A DNA stretch of 64,000 nucleotides from Metaphire vulgaris (taxonomy: Eukaryota; Annelida; Clitellata; Crassiclitellata; Megascolecidae): positions 7,927,828 through 7,991,827 of the forward strand of contig CM030851.1 in assembly GCA_018105865.1 (NCBI GenBank), written 5' to 3'. Within the stretch, counting starts at the first letter, position 1, and every line of letters starts with the position of its first letter. The notes under the pieces are model-generated. The model saw only the letters and a list, made by a program, of their open reading frames with translations, was not told the origin of the DNA and did no database searches. Position numbers and translations under genes: made by a program. Positions 1 to 12,286 of this stretch are shown here, one piece after another.

Positions 1-430
1 ACTTAATTGCAAAATCATCTTTTCAGAATTCTGCATGCACTGCCTGCGTATGTACTTTTACAGCCGTTACACACTCCGGTCGAATGAATTAAGCGTATTT
101 GTTTCTTAGCGGACAGAAGCTGGCGATGGTTCGAAGGGCAGGGAAAACTTGTACCTCAGCATTTTGAGATATTTAGCAAAAAGTTAGTATGGCACATTTA
201 TGCTTGATGGAAGGCTTTTCTGTGGCCGTCGTTATTAGAAGAAAACTAGTCACAGCAAATTCAGCAGCGCTTATCCCATTATTATAATCACCAGTTCCGC
301 CATATATGTGCTTTTGCTGCATTCAGATTTCAGACATCGAATCGTATAATTAAGACATCCATGATTCAAGTATACTGAACTGCAGAACTTCAGAAGTACA
401 CCAAACTTCATGCATTGTAGCATTTTGACT
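1..430. other. Unassigned sequence
   Basis: No credible exon, RNA gene or repeat boundary is visible before the purine-rich microsatellite that follows. Reading frames here are short and uninformative. Confidence 0.5.
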
Positions 431-640
431 CGGGAGAGAGAGGCAGACAGACAGAGAGAGACAGAAAGACAGAGACAGAAAGACAGAGACAGAAAGACAG
501 AGACAGAAAGACAGAGACAGAAAGACAGAGACAGAAAGACAGAGACAGAGAGACAGACAGAGCGTCTGAGCGAAAGCGAGAGAGACAGAGAGACAGAGAG
601 AGAGACATAGAGATAAAGAGAGATAAAGAGAGCGAGAGGC

Positions 641-682
<42 letters not shown>

Positions 683-698
683 GCCTAGAGAGAGATAG

Positions 699-770
<72 letters not shown>
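431..770. repeat. Compound AGAC / GA microsatellite
   Basis: A 340-bp polypurine tract begins with interspersed AGAC and AGAA units and ends in pure GA dinucleotides. The Ser/Leu and Arg/Glu reading frames across it come only from the repeat and are not genes. Confidence 0.95.
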
Positions 771-772
<2 letters not shown>

Positions 773-775
773 GGC

Positions 776-1390
776 ATTAACTACCTGCTATCTTTTCTCA
801 AATCAGCAGATGCGTTTTAATAGAGTAAACAATGTCCGTCCTGTGTACAGATTTCAGCATTTCCTAGGAGAAAGCTTCGACTGACTGATGGACAGGAGGG
901 GCAGTCACTTAGAAGACAGATCGATTGGCATTTCGGCTGAGACGCCATCGACCTTATCGCAGCTAATAAGTCCTTTGCGGCCTTAATAGATTTTATTTTC
1001 TTTTGATCGGCGCTTCCTTATCTTATCGTTCTGTTAAATTGACCGTTGCTTTAGATGTGCGTGCGATGACGAATGACCCATCAGCGGCTTCTGTCCGTCT
1101 TCTCATCAAAGAGGACGACGAAGATTAGATTAGATTATCACAGCCGTCCACGATTTGCAGATGCTCAAGAAAAGCGGAATAATCCTGACCCAACTCAACT
1201 GATTGAGTGAAAGATAAAAATACGGAACTCATCTCTACAGCCGTCTGTCATTCATTGCGTCATCCACATCTGTTTCTAAATCCATCTCATGCCTTCCTCA
1301 AGTTCAAATTATCCCCACAATTTAGACATTTTTGCCCTTCAAAAGCCTCGCTTTCATCTCCATATCATGGACGCTAGAAATCTGCACCTA
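776..1390. other. Unassigned sequence
   Basis: About 600 bp of ordinary AT-rich sequence. No conserved coding frame, tRNA fold or terminal inverted repeat was recognised. Confidence 0.45.
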
Positions 1391-1526
1391 GCCATAGACG
1401 TAAACTTTCATTAGGCCACGAGGCTCGAGTTTCACTATCCACTTTTTGGGAGGCTAGGGTGGGAAAGCGGAAGGCATTGGGGTTGCGCCCCCAGATTTTT
1501 ATCCATGTTTACGCCTTGCAGATGAC
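1391..1526. mobile_element. Decayed short DNA transposon (GTAAACTTC family)
   Basis: The left edge reads ATAGACGTAAACTTTCATTAGG, spelled here only approximately, and the right edge carries an inverted GTTTACG. The body contains ACTTTTTGGGAGGCTAGG. The same layout occurs at 30788-30902, 46281-46994 and around 56410-56555. This copy has diverged and shows no clear target duplication. Confidence 0.5.
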
Positions 1527-1587
1527 TAATGATCAACTCAATGCTGTTTGCCCGCGTAGTTGGATGTGATTTAATTAACCACCCGCT

Positions 1588-1794
1588 CAGGGGCGGCGCT
1601 GGGTTTTGTTGACTGGGTGGGTCTAATGCAATCTACACAGCCAGGAATGGGCTCAGACTACCCCTCACCCCTTCCCCAATCGAAATTTATCCGTGTATTT
1701 GCACGATTTGCTTGGGTGCCCCTGCCCGAGGCTGGGTGGGTCCGGACCCGCGGACCCGCGGACCCGCGGACCCACCCCCCTAGCGCCGCCCCTG
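1588..1794. mobile_element. hAT-type MITE, CAGGGGCGGCGCT termini
   Basis: Terminal inverted repeats CAGGGGCGGCGCT and AGCGCCGCCCCTG bound a 207-bp element. The flanking 8-mers CACCCGCT (1580-1587) and CATCCACT match at 6 of 8 positions, as expected for an old hAT target duplication. Near the right end is a tandem run of an 8-bp CGGACCCG unit. A related copy in the opposite orientation lies at 62841-63038. No transposase is encoded. Confidence 0.8.
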
Positions 1795-2139
1795 CATCCA
1801 CTGGTCGAGATAGATCCCCGAAGCGGATCAAAAATTTCGTTTTTAGCTATCCGTCTCTCTCACTGAATGTAAACACTTGAAGTGGGAGTTCGACCCACAT
1901 TGCTTTTTGAAAAAAATCGCGACCACTTCTGGGAATGTCTTAAATTCCATGCGAGAAAACTGAAATGTGAATTTCATGGGGGCATTGGAAATTGTTATCG
2001 ATTAAAGTAGAGTGATCAACCTGTGTCGAATGCAGTCAAGAGATCGAGAGACATCAGGACAGAGACCTTACATGGCAGTTACAATTGTGTTGTGAATAGC
2101 AAGACTAGTTTCAGTTGAGTGAAACTTGCGGTAGGCAGA

Positions 2140-2160
2140 CGAGAGAGAGAGAGAGACAGA

Positions 2161-2220
<60 letters not shown>

Positions 2221-2250
2221 CACACACAGAGAGAGACAGAAAGAGAGGGA
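2140..2250. repeat. GA microsatellite
   Basis: About 110 bp of GA dinucleotides with occasional CA interruptions. Confidence 0.95.
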
Positions 2251-3204
2251 GGATAAGCTTTCGTCCATCCGTCAAGAAGTTTTGATATAAGATTCAAGTC
2301 TGAATATGATTCCGTAGTTGTTTAGGTTTATCGGTGCCAAGAGAGGCTTTCTTTAGGACATGACGAACCACAGCATGAGAATAGAGGGAAGGCAATGATC
2401 CTCCGGACAGACAGATAGATAGGTTGGTCAGAGCTGCTGTGATTGACTGACTAAGTATTTATTCCGACTAAAGATCGGGTCGAAGTCGTTCGAATTTTAT
2501 TTCCTGAAAATTACCGATGCTAGATGCTGGCTATCATCGCCCCACAAAGGAAATCGTTGTTCTAACCAACGCGGCGTTATTTCCGACGGAATAAAGGGTT
2601 CAAGGGAATCTGTCACCTGACCGAGGTACTACCTTCACCCACCCTAAAAGTCTCTCGCGGGAGACATCTTAGTCCCCGTCTCCCACTGGGCTAACTGTTT
2701 ATGCAAAACGGAACGAGAGAAAACCTTAAACGCTTCTCCGTCTCCCTCTCATCCTCTATCGCTGTTAGGTGGTTCGACCACCTGTCGATAATTACAAACG
2801 AAGTTGGATAACAGGGGTCGTGACCGTCGAGTGCCCACTTGACACACAACCCGAGACCCCACCCATACAAAATAGTACATGTAGATGGCAGCATCTTGAA
2901 AGAATCGGCAACTAGTGGTTTGGTAGTTCGACAATTGCACTTGCACGGATCAGAATGTTAACGCGACTGAGATAACAATAGAAGCAACAACACGTATGCT
3001 GGCTGTGGCTGTACAATATGACTTACCAACTGCTACAATAGTATCATCAAGGACCTACTTAGCAGCGACGGTACCAACATCAGTTAATTATTATCAGATG
3101 TTAACACTAGCAGCAACAATAACATTGGCAGCAAAAGCGACATTAATAATTATATATAATTGATATAATCAACAATACTTGAAGCTCTGACGACCGCAAC
3201 AACG
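2251..3204. other. Unassigned sequence
   Basis: Nearly 1 kb without a recognisable gene or repeat boundary. Overlapping minus-strand frames at 2690-2946 are short and lack domain or splice support. Confidence 0.4.
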
Positions 3205-3445
3205 ACAAGATGATGATGACGATAACAATGATGATGATGATGACGACAATGATGATGATGACGACAATGATGATGGTGATGACGAAGATGCTGGGAACGA
3301 CGACGACGATGATGATGACGGCAATGATGACGACAATGATGATGATGACGAAGATGCTGGGAACGACGACGACGACGATGATGCTGATGATGATGACGAC
3401 GACGATGATGATGATGACGGCAAAAGTGATGGTGATGACGGTCAA
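3205..3445. repeat. GAT/GAC trinucleotide array
   Basis: An imperfect ATG/GAC trinucleotide array. It includes a longer period, a block around GAAGATGCTGGGAACGACGA that occurs twice (about 3285 and 3350), so part of the array was duplicated as a higher-order unit. Confidence 0.9.
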
Positions 3446-4008
3446 TACTAATATTTAAAAACTCAAACCGTTACATTTATTAGCGCTTATACTGTAATGC
3501 TACGATGCAATCTTTATTGAGTGTGCAGTAGGTTTATTTTATTTTATTTATTTAAGATATTTATTTATTTTGGATATTTATCTATTCGTCATCGAAATAA
3601 GCGTTTCGAAAGCTCCAATTAACTGTGTTCGCTGAACTGGAGAGCGATCAGAGGAAGGCGGTCAGGAGGTCTGGAATCGATATAATTAATTGGCGGTTGG
3701 CAGCGATCAGAAGCTGTTGTCGATCGGATGATAATTGGCGCTGACTTTGTACTTTGTCACCTGGGAATCCATCTCCATCGGCGACGTCCGGATGAAGGAC
3801 TCAGGTGAGTGGGCGCATCCACTCCGTCGCAATCTCCGTGAACTTCAGATTGCCGTCGGCAGTTTTGTATTCTGTTCCAAGAGACGTAACATCATTCGTC
3901 GATTGATGCTTTTGCTGTTACGTTCTTCCGAAGCGCAGCATCTTAGTTATCCTAATTACGGCTTTACGATATGGGATTTCTACAGCATTAGAAATTCGAT
4001 TCTTACTG

Positions 4009-4243
4009 CTGGTGGTGGTGGAGGTGGTGGTGATGATGATGATGAGAATGATGATGAGAATGATGGGAATGATGATGATGATGGTGATGATGATGAGAAT
4101 GATGATGTTGAAAATGACGGCAATGATGATGATAATGATGGCGACGATGATGATGAGAGTGATTGGAATGAATGTGATGATGGTGATGATGATGAGAATG
4201 ATGGGAATGGTGATGCTGGTGATGATTATGATGATGATAAATG
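4009..4243. repeat. GGT/GAT trinucleotide array
   Basis: A trinucleotide array with GGT units on the left changing to GATGATGAGAATGAT-like units on the right. It creates an Asp/Asn-rich frame continuing from 3735, but that frame has no recognisable domain and ends within the array. Confidence 0.9.
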
Positions 4244-4489
4244 ATTATTATGACTCAATGAGTTGTCAGTCGTTGATTAGCCTACCTCTTCTTTCATGTC
4301 AAAATATATATTCACTAATAAAAAGATAATAACAATAAAATAATATTAAAGAGTCAGACAATCTGTTTTAGCAAAATGGCAGAAGTCTCGAAATAAAGTT
4401 GGACGAGAGAAATGAAGAGGACATCAAAATCTTTGTATCGTTTAATTAAAAGCTACGGTTACTGAAGGTTAATAGGTGCATTGATGATA

Positions 4490-4541
4490 ACGATAACGAC
4501 GACGACGACGACGATGATGATGATGATGATGACGACGACGA
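4490..4541. repeat. ACG/GAT trinucleotide array
   Basis: A short array of ACG units, then GAT units, then GAC units. Confidence 0.9.
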
Positions 4542-4962
4542 TCGAATGTTAGCGAAATGACAGATTGCTGTGACTTATGAACTCAAAGATTTGAATTTGA
4601 CGTCACTAAATTAAACTGATTCTTGAATTAGCCTCTTAACTAATCGCGATTTCACTATTATTCTGTCGAGCATCAAACTGTGTCAAATTCGAGGGAAACA
4701 TTCCCTCAAATTTTGTTTACTAATTCGGTTAGCATTCTCCGAAATTTTAAGCGACGAACTTTGGCTGGAGCGTAGTTTTCCTAACAGTTTCACGCAGTCA
4801 TCTGTATTGTCGTCACTGAGGCTGGATCGACTCTCAGACTCAGAGTGGCATCGTTTACACAGCTGACCATCTCAACTCAAACACTCTGACCGGACACTCG
4901 GTCAACGTCTCGTCACTGGTCATTCGTAGGAGTAGAGGGATGAAGGAGAGATCAGAGAGACT

Positions 4963-5006
<44 letters not shown>

Positions 5007-5158
5007 GAAAGAGAGAGATCAGACAGACAGACATAGACAGACATAGAGGCAGAGAGGCAGACAGACAGACAGAAAGATACAGAGAGACAGACATAAAGAA
5101 AATGAGAGAAAATGTGAGAGAAATAGGGAGACAGACAGATAGACAGACAGACAGACAA
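4963..5158. repeat. AGAC tetranucleotide array
   Basis: An interrupted CAGA/AGAC array of about 195 bp. Frames on both strands here (Arg/Gln-rich and Cys/Leu/Ser-rich) are low-complexity artefacts. Confidence 0.92.
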
Positions 5159-5164
5159 AGGGGA

Positions 5165-5820
5165 CAAGGGTTCCCGCTGAGCTGACATATTCTGAACAGA
5201 GGGCCGGCCACCTGACCCTCTGCTGCCCAGCGTTTGTCCTATCATCAATCAACGCTGCGTTGTGGGGGGGGGCCAAAGTTAGCCCCGGAGCCACCCGCCG
5301 TCTTAGGGGAAGGGCCAGGCGTTCCGGCCCTTTGCAGAGTCGCCGTCAATCGTCTTCTGCAGTCGTCGTCGATGCAATCGCTCGCCAGAGGTCGCTTTGT
5401 GTAATTAAGAGCAAACGCAAACAATCGTCGTCTGGAATTTAGGCGTTTTCAGTGAAAAAGAAAATTCGTCTTCAGACAGAAAGTAGGCCTAATAAGAGTA
5501 AGTTTTTGCGTTTAATAAACTTTGCGGTTGTGTCGTCTTCGTCGTTTTAGTCATTGCGTCGTTGTTGTTTTCGCACGAGAATACTATTTTATCGTGTATC
5601 ATAATAGCGCTATAAAATTGCATATTTATTTTTGTAAAATTGTTGTAGCATTTCAATTGTTGATTGTCTGACAGGTCTTCCAATTGATTATTACTATTCC
5701 AAGCTCTACCTAATAGAAGCGTTGGAATAGTCTGTAGTGGCCAATGGCTTAATTTCAACAAATGTTGAGTCTGTCCTTTAGACTGATACTGCCTAATGTT
5801 CTATGTTTCTCCTATAGTTC
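5165..5820. other. Unassigned sequence
   Basis: No supported gene. The first 250 bp are richer in C and G than the surroundings. The remainder is AT-rich. Confidence 0.4.
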
Positions 5821-5825
5821 GATTA

Positions 5826-6519
5826 TCCGGGAACGGAGCAGGACGAATAGGTTCCGGACAGATAGGTTCGGACAAATAGGTCCATGGCCATTTAGGTTCC
5901 GTGTCAAATGGGTACTGGACGTTTAGGTCCTGTACCACTGAGGATGAGAGAGAGGAAGAGAGAATGCTATTTTAATCGCGATACTATGCATAGGAAGTGA
6001 TAGATTTTAAAACTCAAATTCATAGTTATTATTTGTTGCAATTATGGACTTTGGTAATAAATGTGGCTTCATTGTCTCTCTGTGTTATGGATGGTCTTTG
6101 GCAACCTTCTTAAAGCCCTGTGATCACGTAAAAATTGAGTCCAAATTCGATATCGGAAGCGATAGATTTCTACGCTCAAATGCATAGTTATTGTTATTGT
6201 TCATGACAATTTATATAGCGCCATAAGTTATTTTACTTGTTCATGGTAATCATTATTGACGGTCTTCGCGGTCTGTGCCACAACTTAAATTAATAAACGT
6301 GACTTCGATGTCATGGATGACCTTTTACAGCTAATCTTAATGTATGGTTGTTTGTAAGGAGATCGATGAAGAACTTTAGACCATTCTCTCTTCATCGATG
6401 GCGCTGACCCTGAACGTCCAGTAACCATTTGACCCGGACGTCCCGGGGCCTAAATGGCCGGACCTATTTGTCCGGAACCTATTCGGAGGGGACCTAGTTG
6501 TCGCGCACCGATCCGGGAA
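5826..6519. mobile_element. MITE with about 110-bp modular inverted repeats
   Basis: The two ends form a long imperfect inverted repeat built from short modules in the same order: CCGGGAA near the end, GAATAGGTTCCGGACA, GGACAAATAGGTCC, GGCCATTTAGG, then GTCAAATGG and ACTGGACGTT. The interior holds two diverged direct copies of about 110-170 bp (around 5995 and 6160) that share GATAGATTT, CATAGTTATT and a GTGGCTTC/GTGACTTC stretch. No coding frame is visible. The superfamily is unclear because no target duplication is convincing. Confidence 0.7.
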
Positions 6520-6672
6520 GTTCGTGGGATTAGCTCCCCACTGGCCAGTACCATTTAAGGGGCTTGAACTCGTTTCTTTGGTAGGTAGGGATCACTGACT
6601 GTGCTCACACTTAACCTCCGAAGTCAGTTTATGGTTCAGTGATATCACTAGTTTGTCTGAGACCGTCTCGAC

Positions 6673-6868
6673 CAGTGTTTAATCTATAGATTCCTGGACT
6701 CCGGCGGGAAACTGAAAAAGCCGGGGGAAAAACTGACAAAGTCGGGGGGAATTCTGCTAGGGGCCGCTGTTAGTCCATGTAGTATTCCAAAATTTCCGGG
6801 GGAGAATTTGAAATTTCCGGGGAGGAAAAAGGGCAATTTCCCCCGGAAACGGCCTAGATTAAACACTG
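6673..6868. mobile_element. hAT MITE, CAGTGTTTAATC termini, perfect 8-bp duplication
   Basis: A 196-bp element begins CAGTGTTTAATCTA and ends TAGATTAAACACTG. It is flanked on both sides by GTCTCGAC (6665-6672 and 6869-6876), an exact 8-bp target duplication diagnostic of hAT-type insertion. The interior is built of CCCCGGAAA/TTTCCGGGG runs. It is in the opposite orientation to the copy at 14909-15096. Confidence 0.92.
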
Positions 6869-7052
6869 GTCTCGACGCCAATATTAGTTGGGTCTAAACA
6901 CATCAAGCAGTAAAATACCATCGCACAGCACCATCTTGCATATTCTGCCATTAATTTCGCTGACTGGTTTCGCTTATGTACAGTATTACCTTTTATTACT
7001 CATAGATGGTGCTAAACGAAACTTTTGGATTTCATATTCGTCGTTGTCTGTG

Positions 7053-7311
7053 CATCGTTTGCTTAGCCACGGGGGATGGGGAGAGGGGGAGGACCCAGGG
7101 CCTGGTTACCATTCTGGCTGGGTTCAGTCGTGGTTATTTGCGCAAAATCGTTAAGAAAATTTTAGGGGGGTGGAAGGATGATTGGACTAGAAATCGATAT
7201 ATGGACGCGAATTTGCCATTTATCAAGAAATCCCTGATGAGCATTTTTCCTCGTAGACTTTTCTCCTCGAAAATGTATACCCCCCATTTCGGAACCCTGG
7301 CTACGCCACTG
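7053..7311. mobile_element. hAT-like MITE, CAGTGGCGTAGCC family
   Basis: The right end reads CCCTGGCTACGCCACTG and is preceded by the CCCCCATTTCGGAA block seen in the copies at 12287-12524, 55608-55825 and 63378-63596. The left end, GCTTAGCCACGGGG, and the internal TTTGCGCAAAA block also match those copies. The target duplication is degraded. Confidence 0.7.
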
Positions 7312-7319
7312 CTTGTGTA

Positions 7320-9080
7320 TGGCGTCTGTGGCACGAGTTGTCGTAATGCCAGACGGTACTAAAGTCTTCACCGGATCGTAAACGTCGGGTTGCATGGATC
7401 AGGTCATCACTTTCGCCTCAAACCAGAACACTTGGAGCGAGTGACCTCTCGATCGTAAACGAGTGGCTATCTAATCGCTATCGCTATTTTACGCCCGATA
7501 TTACAACTTTAGTACATTGATAGATTGGCCAGGCAGAGGGGATCGGTAGAGGGTGCGGGGATTAGCCTCGCGGCCGCAGAAGTGGGTAAAGCAGATTTTT
7601 GCTCTCAAGACGTTTCGCCTCAGGATGTTTCAACGTCGCCCAGGACGTTTCGTTGCTGAATGGGAGAATAAGGATTCGAAGCGAATCGGAATAACCCAGT
7701 TAGTATGATGACGACTTACCCTCGAGATACTTATTAGGCTGTACTAATATTATCTTATAAAAACAGACATCAACATTAAGCCTGTTCGTGTGACGTGTGT
7801 GTGTAGCGGTTATCAAGTGTCATGGCAGCTAATCGATCGGGCTTGGGGCGAAACGTCTATGCATGGAGGAACTTCCTGAGGGGAAAAATTCCTGCTACTG
7901 CCTGAACTCTATAGACCTATAAACCTAAGAGGCAATCTAACTCTCACAAATTTGGGGGGTCCGGGAGTAATCGAAAATTGGAGAGCGCGATTGGTCTACC
8001 GCCCAGCTGGTAGCTACGTAATGTGCGATGCATTTTTTTAGGCAAATAGAACCCCGTCGCACAAAAGAGGGATTTTTAGTATAAAGAAGCAGATTAAAAA
8101 AATTAAATATTTCGAGAATTTTTCGCAATTCTTAGTCGATACTTGTGAATATTAAAACTGATCAACCTGAGCGTTTAAATTAAGATATGCTACTTTTTCT
8201 AAGACTGTCGTTTTCTCAGTTATTCCGATCGTGCAGCTGAAAGCACTGATTGGTTCCACTTGGTCCGGCCCCCAAAATGGCCTCTAATGGTCTATGAATT
8301 CTTCTGTAGTTCTTATTAACGCTTCAATTCATCATTGGGGGTTTATGGCACCGTAGTAGAGGCATAGCATTCGCTTGGTTTTCTAATGGTTATCTGTATG
8401 TAAAAGCACATTGTCGATTTAGAGATTATGGATATAAGAAAGTCTTTAACCTGCATTATCAAGAACTCGGAAACACAGGCTGTTCAAAGACTTACGAAGA
8501 TCGCAGCCGCTGTAAGCTGCAATATGAATGAAAGATATTCACTCAAACTCCACAAATAAATGATCTAATTCATCGTTAGCAGGAATTCCAGCAATTATGT
8601 ATAGAGATCGTTCTAACAGTAGCAGGAGTTTCGTCTGCTGTCCCTGTTCTAGAACGTTCTAACAATAACAGAACGTTTGTTACTTAGCTATTCTTCAGAG
8701 ATAAGGATAAGCAAAGGAAATCTGTTGTTATAATTGTCATCGCTGTAACCGTTAACAAAAGCTGCCAAATAGACGTCTTTACAGATGAAGACTTTGCTAA
8801 CATTGAACTCCTGTTAATAGATTATTTAGCTGGAAACAACGCATAGACTGCTTCAAAACATGTGATACTCTATTGCATTTAGAATCTAATCTCAAGCAAT
8901 TAGGCCCCTGATACAGTAATAATTTATATCACAGATCTGAACAGGTATCATTTTGTAGGATTTGACGCTGAAACCGGCATTTTGAAGAGGAATTTGTTAT
9001 TTTATTTCAACGATTTGTCAGGCGATGAGAGCAATTAACATCGCCTACTAGGTAACAAATAGATGATTAGCTTTTATTAG
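7320..9080. other. Mostly unassigned sequence
   Basis: No exon or RNA gene was recognised. Around 7600-7860, several AAGACGTTTCGCC / GGCGAAACGTC copies in both orientations suggest another small inverted-repeat element, but its edges cannot be placed. Confidence 0.4.
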
Positions 9081-9141
9081 CATGTCAGTCTTTTCGGGCA
9101 AGAAGGTTTATTTCATTATTTACTGGCCAAAAGCACTGCCA

Positions 9142-9249
9142 GTGACCTTTTTTGCTTGTCAACCTTTTATGGGGATTTCATTGCACCCCCACCAACTTCC
9201 TACAAATTCATTGCATCCTCCAACCAAGAATTCTTGGAACCGCCACTGC
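9142..9249. mobile_element. Right part of a hAT-like MITE (CAGTGGCGGTTCC)
   Basis: The edge reads TCTTGGAACCGCCACTG at 9233-9249. Inside it is a copy of the recurrent motif (complement of AGCAAAAAAGGTCAC). The same right end occurs near 13560-13623 and 24850-24965. The left edge of this copy was not located. Confidence 0.6.
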
Positions 9250-9479
9250 TATTGTACAGTAGGTGGATTAGGCAACCAACGGTTGATACCTTCTTGTATT
9301 ATAACTGGTGCTATAAAAGTACAAACTAACGACGAGGACGACGACGACGATGATTGGTTATATTCAGGAGATGGGCTGACGATAGCCAAAATAGTCAACG
9401 CAGTCGCCTATAAAAAGCGAACAAATGAGTAAGTAACTGAATGAGCAAAACTCTTGCATTTATATAGCGCTTTTATATT

Positions 9480-9669
9480 TAGTATTTAGTACCTCTCTAT
9501 CTTGAGCTTTTATCTTCAGGGCTGAATACTTGTTTTCTGCAGTCGTGTCGAACATCCACTCCAGCTTCGATGTCCTTGGCCGCCCTTTCTGTGCTTTTCC
9601 ATTCATCTTTCCTTCTAGTATACTTCTCTTACTAGGCATGATTCTTCTCTCAGAACATGGCCTATCCAC
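9480..9669 (-). pseudogene. LINE reverse-transcriptase C-terminal fragment
   Basis: The minus-strand frame contains GKAQKGRPRTSKLEWM followed by KAQDRE. This is the conserved tail downstream of the polymerase domain in many non-LTR retrotransposons (family knowledge: KGRPRTRW...AQDRE...W). The fragment is about 70 residues and has lost the catalytic region. A close relative lies at 40735-40945. It is 5'-truncated debris, not a functional gene. Confidence 0.75.
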
Positions 9670-10185
9670 TTCTTTTGTCTTGCGATTTCACTATTGGTGA
9701 AATATTACAGCACTGTAAAAGGTAACAGGATTTTTCGAGAATGCAAGCTTTTCCGCTTCGGTGCGATTTGCCCATGCACCCCATTAGAACAAAATGCTAG
9801 GAAGGTTTTCACGAGCATTGTAATTGTAATTAAATCGGGATTCTTAATATTCTGCTGACTGGTTTTTGCGTAGACCAAAACTTCTGCGTTTAACTTTAAT
9901 ACATTGTACAATCTGCTGACAGTCCAGCAGCAGTTGGAAACGCGCTCGATGCCTTGGCCGACAGCAGTGGCAGCTGCTGTCAGTCTGGTTTCATTTACTT
10001 ATTCACGCTATTTTATTAATTTTTCTCGTGTTTCGAGTTCCGACGTCGTCGGAAGTAGGCTAAATTTTCATTTAGCTGCTTACAGGAAATTTTTCCGAAA
10101 CATGTGTGCACACTGAAGCAACACTAGGAGCGGATTAAAGGCGTGCAATATAAAACGAGAATCACTACCTGAGTACCTGACTGAC

Positions 10186-10435
10186 TAATTTACTGACTGA
10201 CTGACTGAATGAATGAATGAATTAATTAATTACGAAATCAATTACGTAATGAATGAAATGCGGAATTAATGAATTGCGAAATGAATGAATGAATTGCGAA
10301 ATGAATGAATGAATTCCGAAATAAACGAATTAATTAATTAATTTACGAACGAATGGATGAATTGCGGAATGGATGAATTGCGGAATGACTGACTGAATGA
10401 CTGACTGACTGACTGAATGAATGAATGAATGAATT
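10186..10435. repeat. AATG/GACT tetranucleotide array
   Basis: An interrupted GACT and AATG tetranucleotide array that includes a repeated 20-bp-scale unit with GAATTGCGAAATGAATGAAT. Confidence 0.92.
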
Positions 10436-10684
10436 ACACATCCGCATAGCTATCAGCAGTAAGTATAGTAAGTCCTTCGGTAAACTTCAAAGGACACCAA
10501 AATGCGCTACACGTGAATTTGTCTCGGCTTCTTTGGTCTTCGACTGTCCTCAGGTGCTGCTTCTGAATAATCTGTCATTCGACAGGTCACGTCCGTCGTT
10601 ATTTCCATCGGTGCGAAGGATCTCTCTCTCTCTTCCTCTTTTGAATCAGGTGGTAAGGGAAGGAGATTCCGTGGAAAAACTCAT

Positions 10685-10685
<1 letters not shown>

Positions 10686-10748
<63 letters not shown>
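10686..10748. repeat. GA microsatellite
   Basis: An uninterrupted run of about 60 bp of GA dinucleotides. Confidence 0.97.
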
Positions 10749-10752
<4 letters not shown>

Positions 10753-11375
10753 GTGGCCTTTTAGATACGCCGAACAGATATCTTATGTCTGAAATAGTGG
10801 CGCTACAAAAGAGTCTCCTTTAATTAGAGCGTTTTAATTAGAGTTTCCAACGAAGTGACTCTGTTTAAGACAAAACGTGTTGTTTAGTATAGGAGTTCAA
10901 AGCCAAGTGGATAAGATCTGGTGAACGTCTTCGTCGCTTTCAATCCGTCTTATCTCTCGAGACCCCATCCGTTGTCGCGATCATCGCAGTCTTAAATCGC
11001 CCAGCAGGAGGTCGGTCACCTGCCTTCGAATCTCAGCGATCGACAACAGAGGCCGACTTCGGAGCTGGAACTGGAACTCTCAGCGCTGTCGATTTCTCGT
11101 CCTGCCTTTTTCTCGATGCTGATTTTGTGAAAATTGGATTTCGATGAAGACCCAATGGACAGAATTGTGAGTATAATTATATAGTTTTTTGTTTAAAAAA
11201 GAAATTCCCTCTATATATACAAAACAATACTTCGTCCCCGAGGGATTTGTGACAAAAAGTGCCCGGAGACAGAAGAAATCATCAGCTCTCGCCTGAATCC
11301 GAGTCAGAATAGGTTCCTTGAAATAGAAATATACATATTTTGACAAATATGCATGTTTTCTACACACATACGCAC

Positions 11376-11423
11376 ACACATATTCCTCGTGTGTATATAT
11401 ACACACACGAGGAATATGTGTAT
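11376..11423. repeat. Near-perfect palindrome
   Basis: The arm ACACATATTCCTCGTGTGTA is followed at once by its reverse complement with one mismatch, giving a hairpin of about 23-bp arms and almost no loop. It lies just left of a TA microsatellite. Confidence 0.85.
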
Positions 11424-11427
11424 ATCT

Positions 11428-11429
11428 AT

Positions 11430-11481
<52 letters not shown>
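11428..11481. repeat. TA microsatellite
   Basis: About 50 bp of TA dinucleotides. The 11200-11300 flank (a CCGAGGGATTTGTGACAAAAA block) resembles the flank of the TA tract near 38600, so both TA arrays probably belong to copies of one dispersed repeat. Confidence 0.9.
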
Positions 11482-11486
<5 letters not shown>

Positions 11487-11489
11487 ATT

Positions 11490-12280
11490 CTGCGATTTAA
11501 CATATAATTTACAATTGTGTGTGGTGTGCTTGTGTCTATAGTGAATATTTAGTTCGCGGCTTCGTAATTGTGCCAAAAATTCTCTTACTGCAAAGTTCAA
11601 AGGAATTAATGATTAGCCGCAAAACCAGTCATAAAACACCTTTATTCAGAGTACAGCCTAGAAGCTGCAGTCCTACGTTTGGATGTTTTGAGTCTTTTGA
11701 CAGAACTTCTCTGTGCTAAGACACAGCCATGGTCTTAGACGGTCTCAGGCTGACAATAAGATTGTCGCCTTATGCTTCGGTTTTCAAAATTAAAAGAATT
11801 CCGTGAAAGAATGCTATTTCCAGCATACAGAAATATGCTAATTTAACGTCTCACGAGAATGTTTATTTCGTATGCTTATTAGCAGTTTATTAAACGCGTG
11901 CTATAACTTTCATTGTAAGGCGACAATCATCGAAGCCTGTGATGTCCCGGATCGTTTCAAGGAATTCCAACTATTTTGAGCGTCGTTGTGTTCGCCCGTT
12001 CTAAACTAATTGTGTCTTCCGTCAATAGTTTGTCGTCGGCGAAAGCGGTTCGATGGGCTGTGATATATTCTCCCCACCAGAGGGCAGTTTCACAGGTTGA
12101 AAACAGAATCGGCTTTAGATAGCGCCGTCTGTGTTATAACTGTAGTCTCCGATATAGATTAATTAGCGGCTATAGTTATCAGCGTCTATGAAAGCGTATT
12201 TGCTGATATCGCGCTGCCGTGGACTTCAGTAATACGAAGGGTATATCTTTGATGACTGCTATCATTGTCTTCTAGGCTAT
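11490..12280. other. Unassigned sequence
   Basis: About 790 bp with no recognised gene or element. Confidence 0.4.
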
Positions 12281-12286
12281 AGCATA

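Noticed and set aside
408..610. Overlapping frames on both strands of the AGAC tract
   Set aside because: Low-complexity translation of a microsatellite, with no domain or splice support.
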